A stretch of DNA of 13,208 bases from Ignavibacteriota bacterium (GTDB lineage Bacteria > Bacteroidota > Ignavibacteria > UBA10030 > UBA6906), in NCBI GenBank assembly GCA_016209805.1, contig JACQVJ010000107.1, positions 1-13,208 on the forward strand, written 5' to 3'. Each line of letters begins with the position of its first letter. The first letter of the stretch is position 1. Position numbers and translations under genes: made by a program. Positions 1 through 7,754 of the stretch are shown in pieces. The notes beneath the pieces were generated by a model. It was not told where the DNA came from, did no database searches, and saw only the letters and a list, made by a program, of their open reading frames with translations.

Positions 1-2765
1 ATAGCGATCTGACCACCGAGCTCGACTTCAATCTTTCTGCGGAGGCGGTTGCTCTGACAGGGATTGAGATCATTGCCGAGCGACCGTTGGTGAATAAGAG
101 CGCCACGAATGCCGTTCGCGTCGTCAGCGGTGACGAGCTTGCTGCAATCCCTGTCCGGGGTGTTGCGGCTGTTGTTGCACTCCAGGCGGGTGTCGTGCTG
201 TACGGTGGCCAGTTGTTCATCCGTGGCGGACGGCAGGATGAAGTTGGGTACTACGTGGACGGAGCTGATGCCCGAGATGCTCGTACGGGGGATCTCGCAA
301 TCAGTATCGTTCCCGAGGCGCTGGAAGAGTTCCAGGTTCAGGCCGGTGGCTACAATGCTGAATACGGTGGAGCCAATGCCGGTATCGTCCGCCAGCAATT
401 GAGAACTGGAAGTAGCGACTACAAGGCGTCGCTGCGAGTGGAAAGTGACAACTTTGTGAGTCGTGGCGAAAAATTCCTCGGCGGGTATTCATACGGATAC
501 AGTGACTATTCTGCAACCTTCGGCGGGCCCATCGTGTCGGATAAGATCAAGTTCTTCATTGCAGGCCAGAATACGTTCCAGGCTGATCCGGCTGTGGTAT
601 TCTGGGATGGTGCAACATTCAACGGACTTGCCGAAGATCTAGCAGGAAGCAATCCTGATCCGAACAGAAACAACGTGCCGGACACGATCAACCTGGTCGT
701 TCCTGCGGGAAATGTTCCAGGAAATAAGCTGGAATCATGGGCCGGAAATGGTACGGTCACATTCGACTACAATCCGATTATTGTGCGTTTGAGTGGGTCG
801 CTGAATTACCAGAAGTCCAAGTTCAACCCGACCCCGATCCGGAACATTCTCAATCAACAGAGAACTCCCGATCTCAATACGAGCAGCGGGTTGTATAGCG
901 CAAAAATAACGCACTTCCTGGAGGCGACAACATTTTACGACATCACCTTGGGATACCAGGATCAGCGTGCGAAGCGATTCGATCCCATCTTTGAGGATGA
1001 CTACCTTGCCTACGGCGACAGTACTGCAAACGCCGCCAAGGGAATCCTCTTCTTTGGCAGGTTCAAGTCCCCACAGGATCTTCGCACTAACGGATTTCCG
1101 TTCAGCCGTCCGGGAAGTCTCAACACTGCCGGTGGAGTTGTCCCGACATATCAGAAGAGGAAGCAAAACTACATAAGCGGGGCGTTGGATATCACGCACC
1201 AGTTGAAGGGCCATGAGCTCAAAGGAGGTTTCAACTACCAACGCTATACCATGCGCAACTATACGCTCGGACGGATGGAGGCGCTGTATGGTTCACTGCT
1301 CTCCAATCCTGATGCAGCGCGAATGGGCGGCGCAGATCTTGATCTCCTCTTCCGTATTGGCGGTTTGCCAAACAACTACGGCTATGACATTTATGGCAAC
1401 GAGATTGACGGCGGATTCGACGGCCCGAAGCATCCGACTTACATCTCTGCGTATCTTCAGGACAAGTTCGAGTTTAATGACCTTGTTGTGAACTTCGGGC
1501 TGCGCTTCGACTCGTTCGACAATGATGATCGGATTTTCATCGATGATCCGACCACCCCGAACATTGTCGAAGGCCCGAGAAACCCCTCGTATGATCCAGC
1601 GAACTTCACTGTCCGCGAAAGCGGAACGCAGAAGGTCAAAGCGTTCAAGACTGTCAGCCCACGCCTCGGTTTCTCGTTCCCTGTTACCGATCGCACGGTG
1701 TTCCATGTACAGTACGGAAAGTTCGTGCAACCTCCGCAGTTGAACGCAATCTATGCAAGTCCGTCCCAGCAGGCACTCAACTTCTCGGGGCGTAACTTCA
1801 TTCCTCTGCCCTGGGGTACGGGTCTGGAGCCGGAGCGGACGACACAGTACGAGATTGGCTTCACGCAGCAATTCACGGACTTTGCATCGTTTGACTTGAC
1901 GACGTTCTACAAGGACATCCAGGGACAGATATTAATCGACAAGATCACGACAACAACCGGGTCCCAAGCGGCGTCATACAACATCCTGAAGAACGGCGAC
2001 TACGCGACAACGAAAGGGTTCGAATTCACGCTCCGCATCCGCCGTGTCGAGCGAGTGCAGGCTGCTATTAACTACACGCTATCAGACGCTCAGGGAACTG
2101 GCTCGAGCCTGAATACCGCGGTCTCTGCAGTAGAAGCCGGCCCAATCCGTCCCACGATCATTTCGCCCCTCACCTTCAATCAGACACATCGCGGAACGAT
2201 CAACATTGATTACCGTTTTGGTAAGGACGATGGTGGCCAGATCCTCGAACGACTCGGAGCGAACCTCCTCTTCTCATTCAACAGCGGCCACAACTATACG
2301 AAGTCGCAGGCCAACAGCGGTGCAGGTCAGAGAGGTCCGGAAGAGGGCGGCATTCTTGCCGATGACGATCCACGGCCACGCAGGCCCGAAGGAGCGATCA
2401 ACTCGGCGACAACGCCCTGGGTGTTCACGGTCGACATGAGGCTCGACAAGACAGTTTCCATAGCCGACATGTTCGATGTGAACTTCTATATCTATGTTCA
2501 GAACCTCCTCAATACACAGAATGTGCTCAACGTGTATAGCCGGTCAGGCAACGCATATGACGACGGCTTCCTGACAAACCCTGCCTTGAGTGCAAGTATT
2601 ATTGCCGGGCAAGGACCACAATACGTTGAGCTGTATCAGTTTATCAATCTGAAGAACAGACAGCACTACTGGCAGAATCAGTTGAATGGCGTTAACGCAC
2701 TTCAGGGTGGTGATCTCTTTGGTACCCCCAGACAGGTTCGGTTTGGACTGAGTATCGTCTACTGA
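1..2765 (+). CDS. TonB-dependent outer-membrane receptor, copy 1 (5' end outside window)
   Basis: Outer-membrane beta-barrel receptor of the TonB-dependent family, expected to import an unknown ligand using energy from TonB-ExbBD. The frame is open from the left edge (first full codon at base 3), so the gene starts outside the window; the TTG at 87 is internal. The visible 920 residues begin at the end of the carboxypeptidase-regulatory-like domain, at a point matching residue 95 of the second receptor (8573-11629). About 94 N-terminal residues, including the signal peptide, are therefore missing. The plug follows, with the family motif FIRGGRQDEVGYYVDGA near visible residues 74-90 and EALEEFQVQAGGY shortly after. 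The barrel makes up the rest. The last residues, RFGLSIVY, end in an aromatic residue as expected for BAM-assembled barrels. It shares long blocks with the second receptor, such as FIDDPTTP, DDGFLTNP and YVELY. No SusC signature is apparent and the next gene is not SusD-like. The ligand is unknown. Confidence 0.93.
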   Translation, partial: SDLTTELDFNLSAEAVALTGIEIIAERPLVNKSATNAVRVVSGDELAAIPVRGVAAVVALQAGVVLYGGQLFIRGGRQDEVGYYVDGADARDARTGDLAISIVPEALEEFQVQAGGYNAEYGGANAGIVRQQLRTGSSDYKASLRVESDNFVSRGEKFLGGYSYGYSDYSATFGGPIVSDKIKFFIAGQNTFQADPAVVFWDGATFNGLAEDLAGSNPDPNRNNVPDTINLVVPAGNVPGNKLESWAGNGTVTFDYNPIIVRLSGSLNYQKSKFNPTPIRNILNQQRTPDLNTSSGLYSAKITHFLEATTFYDITLGYQDQRAKRFDPIFEDDYLAYGDSTANAAKGILFFGRFKSPQDLRTNGFPFSRPGSLNTAGGVVPTYQKRKQNYISGALDITHQLKGHELKGGFNYQRYTMRNYTLGRMEALYGSLLSNPDAARMGGADLDLLFRIGGLPNNYGYDIYGNEIDGGFDGPKHPTYISAYLQDKFEFNDLVVNFGLRFDSFDNDDRIFIDDPTTPNIVEGPRNPSYDPANFTVRESGTQKVKAFKTVSPRLGFSFPVTDRTVFHVQYGKFVQPPQLNAIYASPSQQALNFSGRNFIPLPWGTGLEPERTTQYEIGFTQQFTDFASFDLTTFYKDIQGQILIDKITTTTGSQAASYNILKNGDYATTKGFEFTLRIRRVERVQAAINYTLSDAQGTGSSLNTAVSAVEAGPIRPTIISPLTFNQTHRGTINIDYRFGKDDGGQILERLGANLLFSFNSGHNYTKSQANSGAGQRGPEEGGILADDDPRPRRPEGAINSATTPWVFTVDMRLDKTVSIADMFDVNFYIYVQNLLNTQNVLNVYSRSGNAYDDGFLTNPALSASIIAGQGPQYVELYQFINLKNRQHYWQNQLNGVNALQGGDLFGTPRQVRFGLSIVY

Positions 2766-2823
2766 GAATCAGGATATGATGCAGGAAGCCAACAACAATT
2801 AATTCATTAAATGGGTAGAAGCC

Positions 2824-5800
2824 ATGAATAAACTCACATCGAAGTATGGCATTTTTCTGGTTGCGAGCGTCATGCTCCTTCTGATCATTGCCACTGGACT
2901 TGCCAGTGACCGCCAGGGAGGAACGCACCAACCGGGCCAGCTTTTCCGACCTGACGGGGCACCCGTGTCGACCCTGATCAACATCAATAACGTCGCGGGC
3001 TGGATCAGGAACGATGGGTGGTCGGCGAGAGTCCCCTCGTCGGGCAACTCAGGCGTGTTCTTTCCCCGTGGTACTGCGGGAGCCATCTTCCAGGATGGGA
3101 TTGTCTGGGGGGGCAATGTAAACGACGGAGGATCCCAAGTCCTTCGCGTTGGAGGACAGACCTACAACATCGGCACGGTTGCAGGCCGTATAGTTTCAAA
3201 GGGAGTCGCCGCAAGTCCGGACGATCCCGATGTGCGAATCTACCGCATTCGTCGAGATTACACAACGGCGGATCTTCGTCAGGATGCGGCCGAGTTATTC
3301 GAAAAGGGACTCAATGCTGTCACTGATGGCGATATCGCTGCTGTCCGCGCGCAATATGGAACGGACTGGAGAGAGTGGCCATGGCAGCAGGGTGCCCCGT
3401 ACTTTGATTCCGATGGCGACGGTACGTATAATCCAGCGTTCAACGCCGACGGTTCGCCCAAGCTCCGTCCGGCACCGGGAGAGGCATTTGATGCCACGAA
3501 ACATGGCGACGAAGCGGGGATTGCTGATGCGGATCAAGTGATCTGGTTTGCGTGTAACGACCTCAACTCCGGGAAAACAAATGGTCTTTACGGTTCCAAT
3601 CCCATTGGCCTGGAGCTTCAGGTAACTCTGTGGGGATACAACAGAACAGACCCTCTTGCAAACGTCTATTTCAAAAAGTTCACCTTCATCTATAAAGGAA
3701 CAGCAAGCACACCCCCAGGGGCAACGATCACCGACATGTATGTTGCACAGTGGTCGGATCCTGATATGGGGGATTTCAGCGACGACTTTGCCGGTTGCGA
3801 TACAACCCTGAGCCTTGGGTATGTATACAACGGCTCGGCAAATGACAACGAGTACGCCAAGTTCGGCCTCAAACCCCCGGCCGTCGGTTACGACTTCCTG
3901 CAGGGACCGATAGTTCCGGGTGCGCCGACGGACTCTGCAGTGTTTGGACTGAAGCGGGTCTATGGAAAGAAGAACCTGCCGATGACCGCAGCGTTCTACT
4001 TTGCAGCCGGTGGTGTGTACTCCGACCCACCGTTCAGCCGTGAAGGAACAATCCAGTGGTATAATCTGCTCCGAGGTTTGACGCCCATAACTGGAACACC
4101 ATTCCAGTATGTTTCCCAAAACTGTAATATCCCGGGAGCAACCAAGTTCTGGCTTGACGGAGATCCGGTTACTGGCAGCGGTCGTGTTGATGGTTGTATT
4201 GAGTCTGCCGGTGATCGAAGAATCGGTGTCTGTACAGGTCCGTTCACGATGGTGCTGGGGGATACCCAGGAGATTGTGGTTGGAGTTGTCGGCGGGATTG
4301 GTCCCGACTTCAAGTCCAGCATAACGATCATGAAGAACAACGACATCGCGGTGCAGAATGCCTACAACGACTTGTTTGATCTCCCCAAGGCGCCACCTTC
4401 GCCGAAGCTCAGAATCGTCCAGCTTAATCAGCAACTGATTCTGGACTGGGGATCCGACGAAGCCGCGGTCAGAGCGACGGAGGATTTCGATCGCAAGGGA
4501 TATGTCTTCGAGGGGTACAACATCTATCAGTTGCCCTCGCCTTCGGCATCGTTTGATCAAGCCACCAAAATTGCTACGTTCGACAAGGTAAACGGTATCC
4601 GAACGATCTACGACGATGTGTTCAATGTTCAGACTGGAATCATCGAGCGCGTGATTAAGCAACGAGGGAGCGACACGGGCATAAAGCGTTCAATGGAGAT
4701 TACGAACGACGCCATACGCCAGTTTCCACTTGTGAACGGCCAGCGGTACTACTTTGCCGTTACGACGTATGGTTATAATCCGGATCCCACAGCTTTGACG
4801 CACGCCCTTGAAACGTCGCTTCAGATCGTCACGGGAATTCCGCAGAGCCCGAATCCTGGTTTCCGGTACTCTGCAAGCTACAACGATACCATCGTACGCA
4901 ACAACACGAACCCCGGCATCAAGAGTGACGGCGGTGCAGTACCGGTGGTCATTGACCCGACGAGAATGACGGGCCAGGCGTACAAGGTGTCATTCAGGGA
5001 CGTTCCGACGACGTTCTACTATGGCCCCGACGCCGGCGGTGCCTATGATACGCTAACGATCGATCAACTGAACTGGTACTTCACAAGAGGTGCCGATACT
5101 CTGTACAGAAGCATAAATCAGGGTCCGACGGTTCCCATTGATCCCGGTACACACAATCTTACCCCGGAGGTTCCACCAATCTTCGGAAACGAATTCGACT
5201 ACCCGATCATTGATGGAATGTTTTTGTCGGTACAAGGGCCTCCGCCTCAGTTGAACGAGGAGCGAAGCGGATTCACCGAGGGTGGTACCGGTAACGGCTG
5301 GCTGAGAGGTGGCGGACGGTACTCGTCATCTACTTCTGTTCTGCGCGCCCAAGCGACGACAGCCTATGATGTGAGTCTGCTCTACCTGGGTGCAGTCGGA
5401 CCGGGCGTGCCGCCGGATCAGTATCGGGATGTGGAGTTCCGATTTGGTCCCGGACGAACACAGAAAGCGTATCGCTATACTCGCACTGTCACGCCTCAGG
5501 AAAGCGGATCGAGATACAAATTCCTCGGTTACGTTGAGGTTCCTTTCCAGGTGTGGGATGTGTCGGATCCCAACAGTCCGCGGCAACTCAACTGCGGATG
5601 GCGCGACCAGATTTTGAACGGGGTGTGGAATGTCGGAGCCTCCGCGAATGCACCTGGAAATCTGGAGATCATCTTTGTTACCACCACGACATACGATGGT
5701 GATAACCCGACGACGTTCACGTACGGGACGGACCAGGGTAAGTCCGACAACAACATCATGGGTGCCGGGCTTGGTGGCAGCGTTGAGCGCAACAAGCAGT

Positions 5801-6279
5801 ACATGATGATTGCGGAGTGGATGAATGCGTCGGGGAACAATGCAGACATCCCGCAGAGCACAATCCTCGTGTCGCCGAACAGGGTCCTCACGGCAAACGA
5901 TGAGTTCGAGTTCACGGCACCTGCTGCACCATCGTACGATGCTGGTGTTGCGAAAGCCGACGCTTCTGTGATCAACGCCTTCCCGAATCCATACTATGGG
6001 TTCAACAGGGCGGAGACGTCCCGGTTCCAGAGATTCATCACATTCAACCATCTCCCGCAACGAGCGGAAGTGAGAATCTTTAACCTTGCCGGGGCGTTGG
6101 TTCGCGCGTTGATGAAGGATGACGCGACGCAGTTCTTGAACTGGGATCTGAACAACCAGACCGGACTTCCGGTTGCCAGCGGCATTTACATTGCCTACAT
6201 CAATATGCCGGAGATCGGTGCAACGAAGACGATGAAGCTGGTTATCATTCAAGAGCAACAATACCTCGATAACTTCTAA
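2824..6279 (+). CDS. Large secreted multidomain protein with FlgD-like/T9SS type A sorting domain, copy 1
   Basis: This 1151-residue protein is probably exported and placed on the cell surface by the type IX secretion system. An in-frame TAA at 2800 leaves ATG 2824 as the only good start, although its ribosome site is weak. Residues 1-28 form a signal peptide with a long hydrophobic core (IFLVASVMLLLIIATG). Residues 30-525 form a domain I recognise only as common in uncharacterised FCB-group secreted proteins. It contains EWPWQQGAP (184-192), a calcium-loop-like DSDGDGTYN (195-203), and an Asp-rich stretch at 310-336 with SDPDMGD and DFAGCDT. Residues 528 to about 675 look like a fibronectin type III-like fold (GYNIYQLPSPSA, then RYYFAVTTYGYNP). 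A beta-rich region follows, with VPFQVWDVSDP near 906. Residues from about 1050 form the FlgD-like sorting domain: NAFPNPYYGFN, VRIFNLAGALVR, GLPVASGIYIAYI and a TKTMKLVII end. It lies 58 bases after the receptor, so co-transcription is likely. Function is unknown; a surface partner of the receptor is my inference. Confidence 0.88.
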   Translation: MNKLTSKYGIFLVASVMLLLIIATGLASDRQGGTHQPGQLFRPDGAPVSTLININNVAGWIRNDGWSARVPSSGNSGVFFPRGTAGAIFQDGIVWGGNVNDGGSQVLRVGGQTYNIGTVAGRIVSKGVAASPDDPDVRIYRIRRDYTTADLRQDAAELFEKGLNAVTDGDIAAVRAQYGTDWREWPWQQGAPYFDSDGDGTYNPAFNADGSPKLRPAPGEAFDATKHGDEAGIADADQVIWFACNDLNSGKTNGLYGSNPIGLELQVTLWGYNRTDPLANVYFKKFTFIYKGTASTPPGATITDMYVAQWSDPDMGDFSDDFAGCDTTLSLGYVYNGSANDNEYAKFGLKPPAVGYDFLQGPIVPGAPTDSAVFGLKRVYGKKNLPMTAAFYFAAGGVYSDPPFSREGTIQWYNLLRGLTPITGTPFQYVSQNCNIPGATKFWLDGDPVTGSGRVDGCIESAGDRRIGVCTGPFTMVLGDTQEIVVGVVGGIGPDFKSSITIMKNNDIAVQNAYNDLFDLPKAPPSPKLRIVQLNQQLILDWGSDEAAVRATEDFDRKGYVFEGYNIYQLPSPSASFDQATKIATFDKVNGIRTIYDDVFNVQTGIIERVIKQRGSDTGIKRSMEITNDAIRQFPLVNGQRYYFAVTTYGYNPDPTALTHALETSLQIVTGIPQSPNPGFRYSASYNDTIVRNNTNPGIKSDGGAVPVVIDPTRMTGQAYKVSFRDVPTTFYYGPDAGGAYDTLTIDQLNWYFTRGADTLYRSINQGPTVPIDPGTHNLTPEVPPIFGNEFDYPIIDGMFLSVQGPPPQLNEERSGFTEGGTGNGWLRGGGRYSSSTSVLRAQATTAYDVSLLYLGAVGPGVPPDQYRDVEFRFGPGRTQKAYRYTRTVTPQESGSRYKFLGYVEVPFQVWDVSDPNSPRQLNCGWRDQILNGVWNVGASANAPGNLEIIFVTTTTYDGDNPTTFTYGTDQGKSDNNIMGAGLGGSVERNKQYMMIAEWMNASGNNADIPQSTILVSPNRVLTANDEFEFTAPAAPSYDAGVAKADASVINAFPNPYYGFNRAETSRFQRFITFNHLPQRAEVRIFNLAGALVRALMKDDATQFLNWDLNNQTGLPVASGIYIAYINMPEIGATKTMKLVIIQEQQYLDNF

Positions 6280-6327
6280 GAGGTCAAGGCATTGCGAATT
6301 CAATCAGCCGATTTGAACCAAAATTTC

Positions 6328-6333
6328 AAGGAG
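6328..6333 (+). promoter_or_regulatory. Ribosome binding site fixing the PorV-like start
   Basis: AAGGAG lies six bases before ATG 6340. It supports that start over the in-frame TTG at 6292, which would add 16 residues (MRIQSADLNQNFKEHQ) ahead of a clear signal peptide. Confidence 0.8.
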
Positions 6334-6339
6334 CATCAA

Positions 6340-7410
6340 ATGAAACAGCCAGCAGTCAAGATCAGCATCGTTGCCTTGGCGTTTCTCGTCCTCGTCTCGA
6401 TGGCATCCACTCCATCGTACGCGGGAGGGGAGAATAGGACAGGCACCAACGCGGCGCCCGAGTTGTTGATCCCCGTAGGCGCACGCGACATTGCAATGGG
6501 AGGTGCATCCATCGCTATCTCAAGTGGACTGGATGCGATTTTCTGGAACCCCGCCGGCCTTGCGAGAGCAAAGAATGCAGCGAATGCAATGTTCTCGCAT
6601 ATGAACTACATCGCCGACATCGGAGTCGATTATGTGGCGGTGAGCGGGGCGTTCGAGGGCTTTGGCTCCATCGGACTCAGCATCAAGTCCCTTTCGATCG
6701 GTGACATCAAAGTCACAACCGAGGATGCGCCGGACGGAACTGGTCAGGTCATCAACCCGACGGTTGTGAACATCGGTCTCACGTACTCCCGTCTTCTGAC
6801 AGACAGGATATCTGTCGGTGCGACGGCGACACTCATTTCCAACAGGTTCGATCGTGTGTCTGCAACCGGCTTCGCATTTAACGCCGGTGTTCAGTACAGC
6901 GGACTGGCGGGCGTCAGCGGGTTGAGCGTCGGTGTGGCCGTCAAGAACGTCGGACCGCAGATGAAGTTCGACGGAGAGGGGTTGCTGCGACAGGGAAACA
7001 TCAACGACGTGCTCCGCCCTGGCAGCTTCTATCAGGTGAACGCAGCGTCGTTTGAACTCCCGTCGACAATCGAGATCGGCCTTTCCTATGGTGTCGATGT
7101 CGCGGAAAACAACGTGGTCAACCTCGCGTCGGTGTTCCAGAATAATAACTTCGCAGCCGATGAATATAAAGTCGGTGCGGAGTACGCATATGATAATACG
7201 TTTTTTGTCCGTGGTGGGTACAACTTCTCGGAGAAGACAAAGAACAGTAGCCTGCCTGTTCCCGATCAGACCACGTATATTTATGGGTTCACGGCAGGGG
7301 CGGGAGTTCATTATCTGGTGGGATCTCTGGATCTGACACTCGACTATGCATACCGCCAGGTAAAGTTTCTGGACAATAACCATATCTTCACGTTGTCACT
7401 GGGTTTCTAA
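6340..7410 (+). CDS. PorV/PorQ-family outer-membrane protein
   Basis: A 356-residue outer-membrane beta-barrel of the PorV/PorQ (UPF0164-like) family. Known PorV is the barrel that receives T9SS cargo after it crosses the outer membrane and passes it to the attachment complex. Whether this paralogue does the same is inference. Residues 1-28 are a signal peptide with predicted cleavage at SYA/GG. The family hallmark follows: TGTNAAPELLIPVGARDIAM from residue 34, then FWNPAGLARA (68-77). The rest alternates as a barrel, with a conserved-looking segment VAVKNVGPQMKFDGEG, and the protein ends NHIFTLSLGF. A terminal Phe is typical of BAM-inserted proteins. Length is usual for the family. It lies 60 bases after a gene for a T9SS-type substrate, which suggests a dedicated export role. 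It could instead be one of the many PorV-like paralogues of unknown role, such as a FadL-like channel. The start is set by AAGGAG at 6328. Confidence 0.88.
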   Translation: MKQPAVKISIVALAFLVLVSMASTPSYAGGENRTGTNAAPELLIPVGARDIAMGGASIAISSGLDAIFWNPAGLARAKNAANAMFSHMNYIADIGVDYVAVSGAFEGFGSIGLSIKSLSIGDIKVTTEDAPDGTGQVINPTVVNIGLTYSRLLTDRISVGATATLISNRFDRVSATGFAFNAGVQYSGLAGVSGLSVGVAVKNVGPQMKFDGEGLLRQGNINDVLRPGSFYQVNAASFELPSTIEIGLSYGVDVAENNVVNLASVFQNNNFAADEYKVGAEYAYDNTFFVRGGYNFSEKTKNSSLPVPDQTTYIYGFTAGAGVHYLVGSLDLTLDYAYRQVKFLDNNHIFTLSLGF

Positions 7411-7443
7411 GCTCTCCATGAGCAGGACTTCGTGATCTTTTGA

Positions 7444-7486
7444 GCGCAATTGGGCGCTGGAGGGAGACCTCCGGTGCCAATTGCGC
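7444..7486 (+). terminator. Strong hairpin after the PorV-like gene (possible terminator)
   Basis: GCGCAATTGG (7444-7453) is perfectly complementary to CCAATTGCGC (7477-7486). The stem continues inward past one bulged G (7454) and four pairs, two of them G-U. It then reaches GGAGG/CCTCC (7459-7463 with 7468-7472) closing a GAGA loop of the GNRA type. It begins 33 bases after the stop codon. No T-run follows on either strand, so it is not a textbook intrinsic terminator. It may instead be a 3'-end stabilising or processing hairpin. Confidence 0.5.
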
Positions 7487-7612
7487 GTTAGTATGTGCAC
7501 GCAGGGCGGTTTGGTTTTGTGAGGGAGCAATGTGGGGTGCTGTACGGAACAAGCTGTTCTCTTACCGGAAGAATTCAAGGCGTTGCGAAAGGGCAATGTC
7601 CTATTTGCTGCG

Positions 7613-7646
7613 TCCGTCATTCACCTCTTTCGAGATGAATGACGGA
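7613..7646 (+). other. Perfect 11-bp inverted repeat in the spacer
   Basis: TCCGTCATTCA (7613-7623) pairs without mismatch with TGAATGACGGA (7636-7646). After one C/A mismatch, three further pairs (CTC/GAG) close a TTTC loop. It lies 108 bases before the lipoprotein start. It could be a leader RNA structure or a site for a dimeric DNA-binding protein; the sequence cannot decide between them. Confidence 0.45.
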
Positions 7647-7674
7647 GGAAGCGAAAGGATGTTTTTCGCATTCC
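7647..7674 (+). other. Third hairpin directly adjoining the second
   Basis: GGAAGCGAAA (7647-7656) pairs with TTTCGC (7664-7669) and TTCC (7671-7674), with one bulged A at 7670 and a seven-base loop. It abuts the preceding hairpin with no gap. It is weaker than the other two and could be chance. Confidence 0.3.
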
Positions 7675-7754
7675 TATGTGAACATCGCAGAGGATCGTAC
7701 AGCCTGTGTGAGTGTTCTGAAACGTGCTGTTAGAAGAAAAAAGGAGAATCGTCC

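Larger units (their letters stand above)
7411..7754 (+). other. 344-base non-coding spacer with three hairpins
   Basis: This is the only stretch over 300 bases without a credible gene. Open frames here, such as + 7440-7733 and - 7396-7620, have Cys/Arg-rich, family-less translations, and both run through perfect inverted repeats. The spacer holds hairpins at 7444-7486, 7613-7646 and 7647-7674 and the lipoprotein ribosome site AAGGAG (7741-7746). I found no match to the Bacteroidota promoter consensus TAnnTTTG. The spacer probably separates two transcription units: the end of the first operon, then the promoter and leader of the second. Confidence 0.6.

Noticed and set aside
87..2765. Start of receptor copy 1 at TTG 87
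   Set aside because: The frame is open to base 3 and the upstream residues match receptor copy 2, so this position is internal.
3295..4662. Long antisense open frame (455 codons) inside secreted protein copy 1; similar ones at 12148-13182, 5326-6303 and 6520-7383
   Set aside because: They lie wholly or almost wholly inside well-supported + strand genes, have Arg/Cys-rich translations without recognisable domains, and resemble each other only where the sense proteins are conserved.
1..6279. A SusC/SusD polysaccharide utilisation locus
   Set aside because: The receptor lacks an apparent SusC signature, the partner is far larger than SusD and unrelated in motifs, and no glycoside hydrolase or sensor gene is present.
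7440..7733. 97-codon open frame in the spacer
   Set aside because: It starts at TTG, is Cys/Arg/Trp-rich and runs through three inverted repeats, with no family resemblance and no ribosome site.
7411..7754. A Bacteroidota-type promoter in the spacer
   Set aside because: TTTG occurrences such as those near 7510 and 7605 lack the TA two bases upstream, and I found no convincing -33 element.
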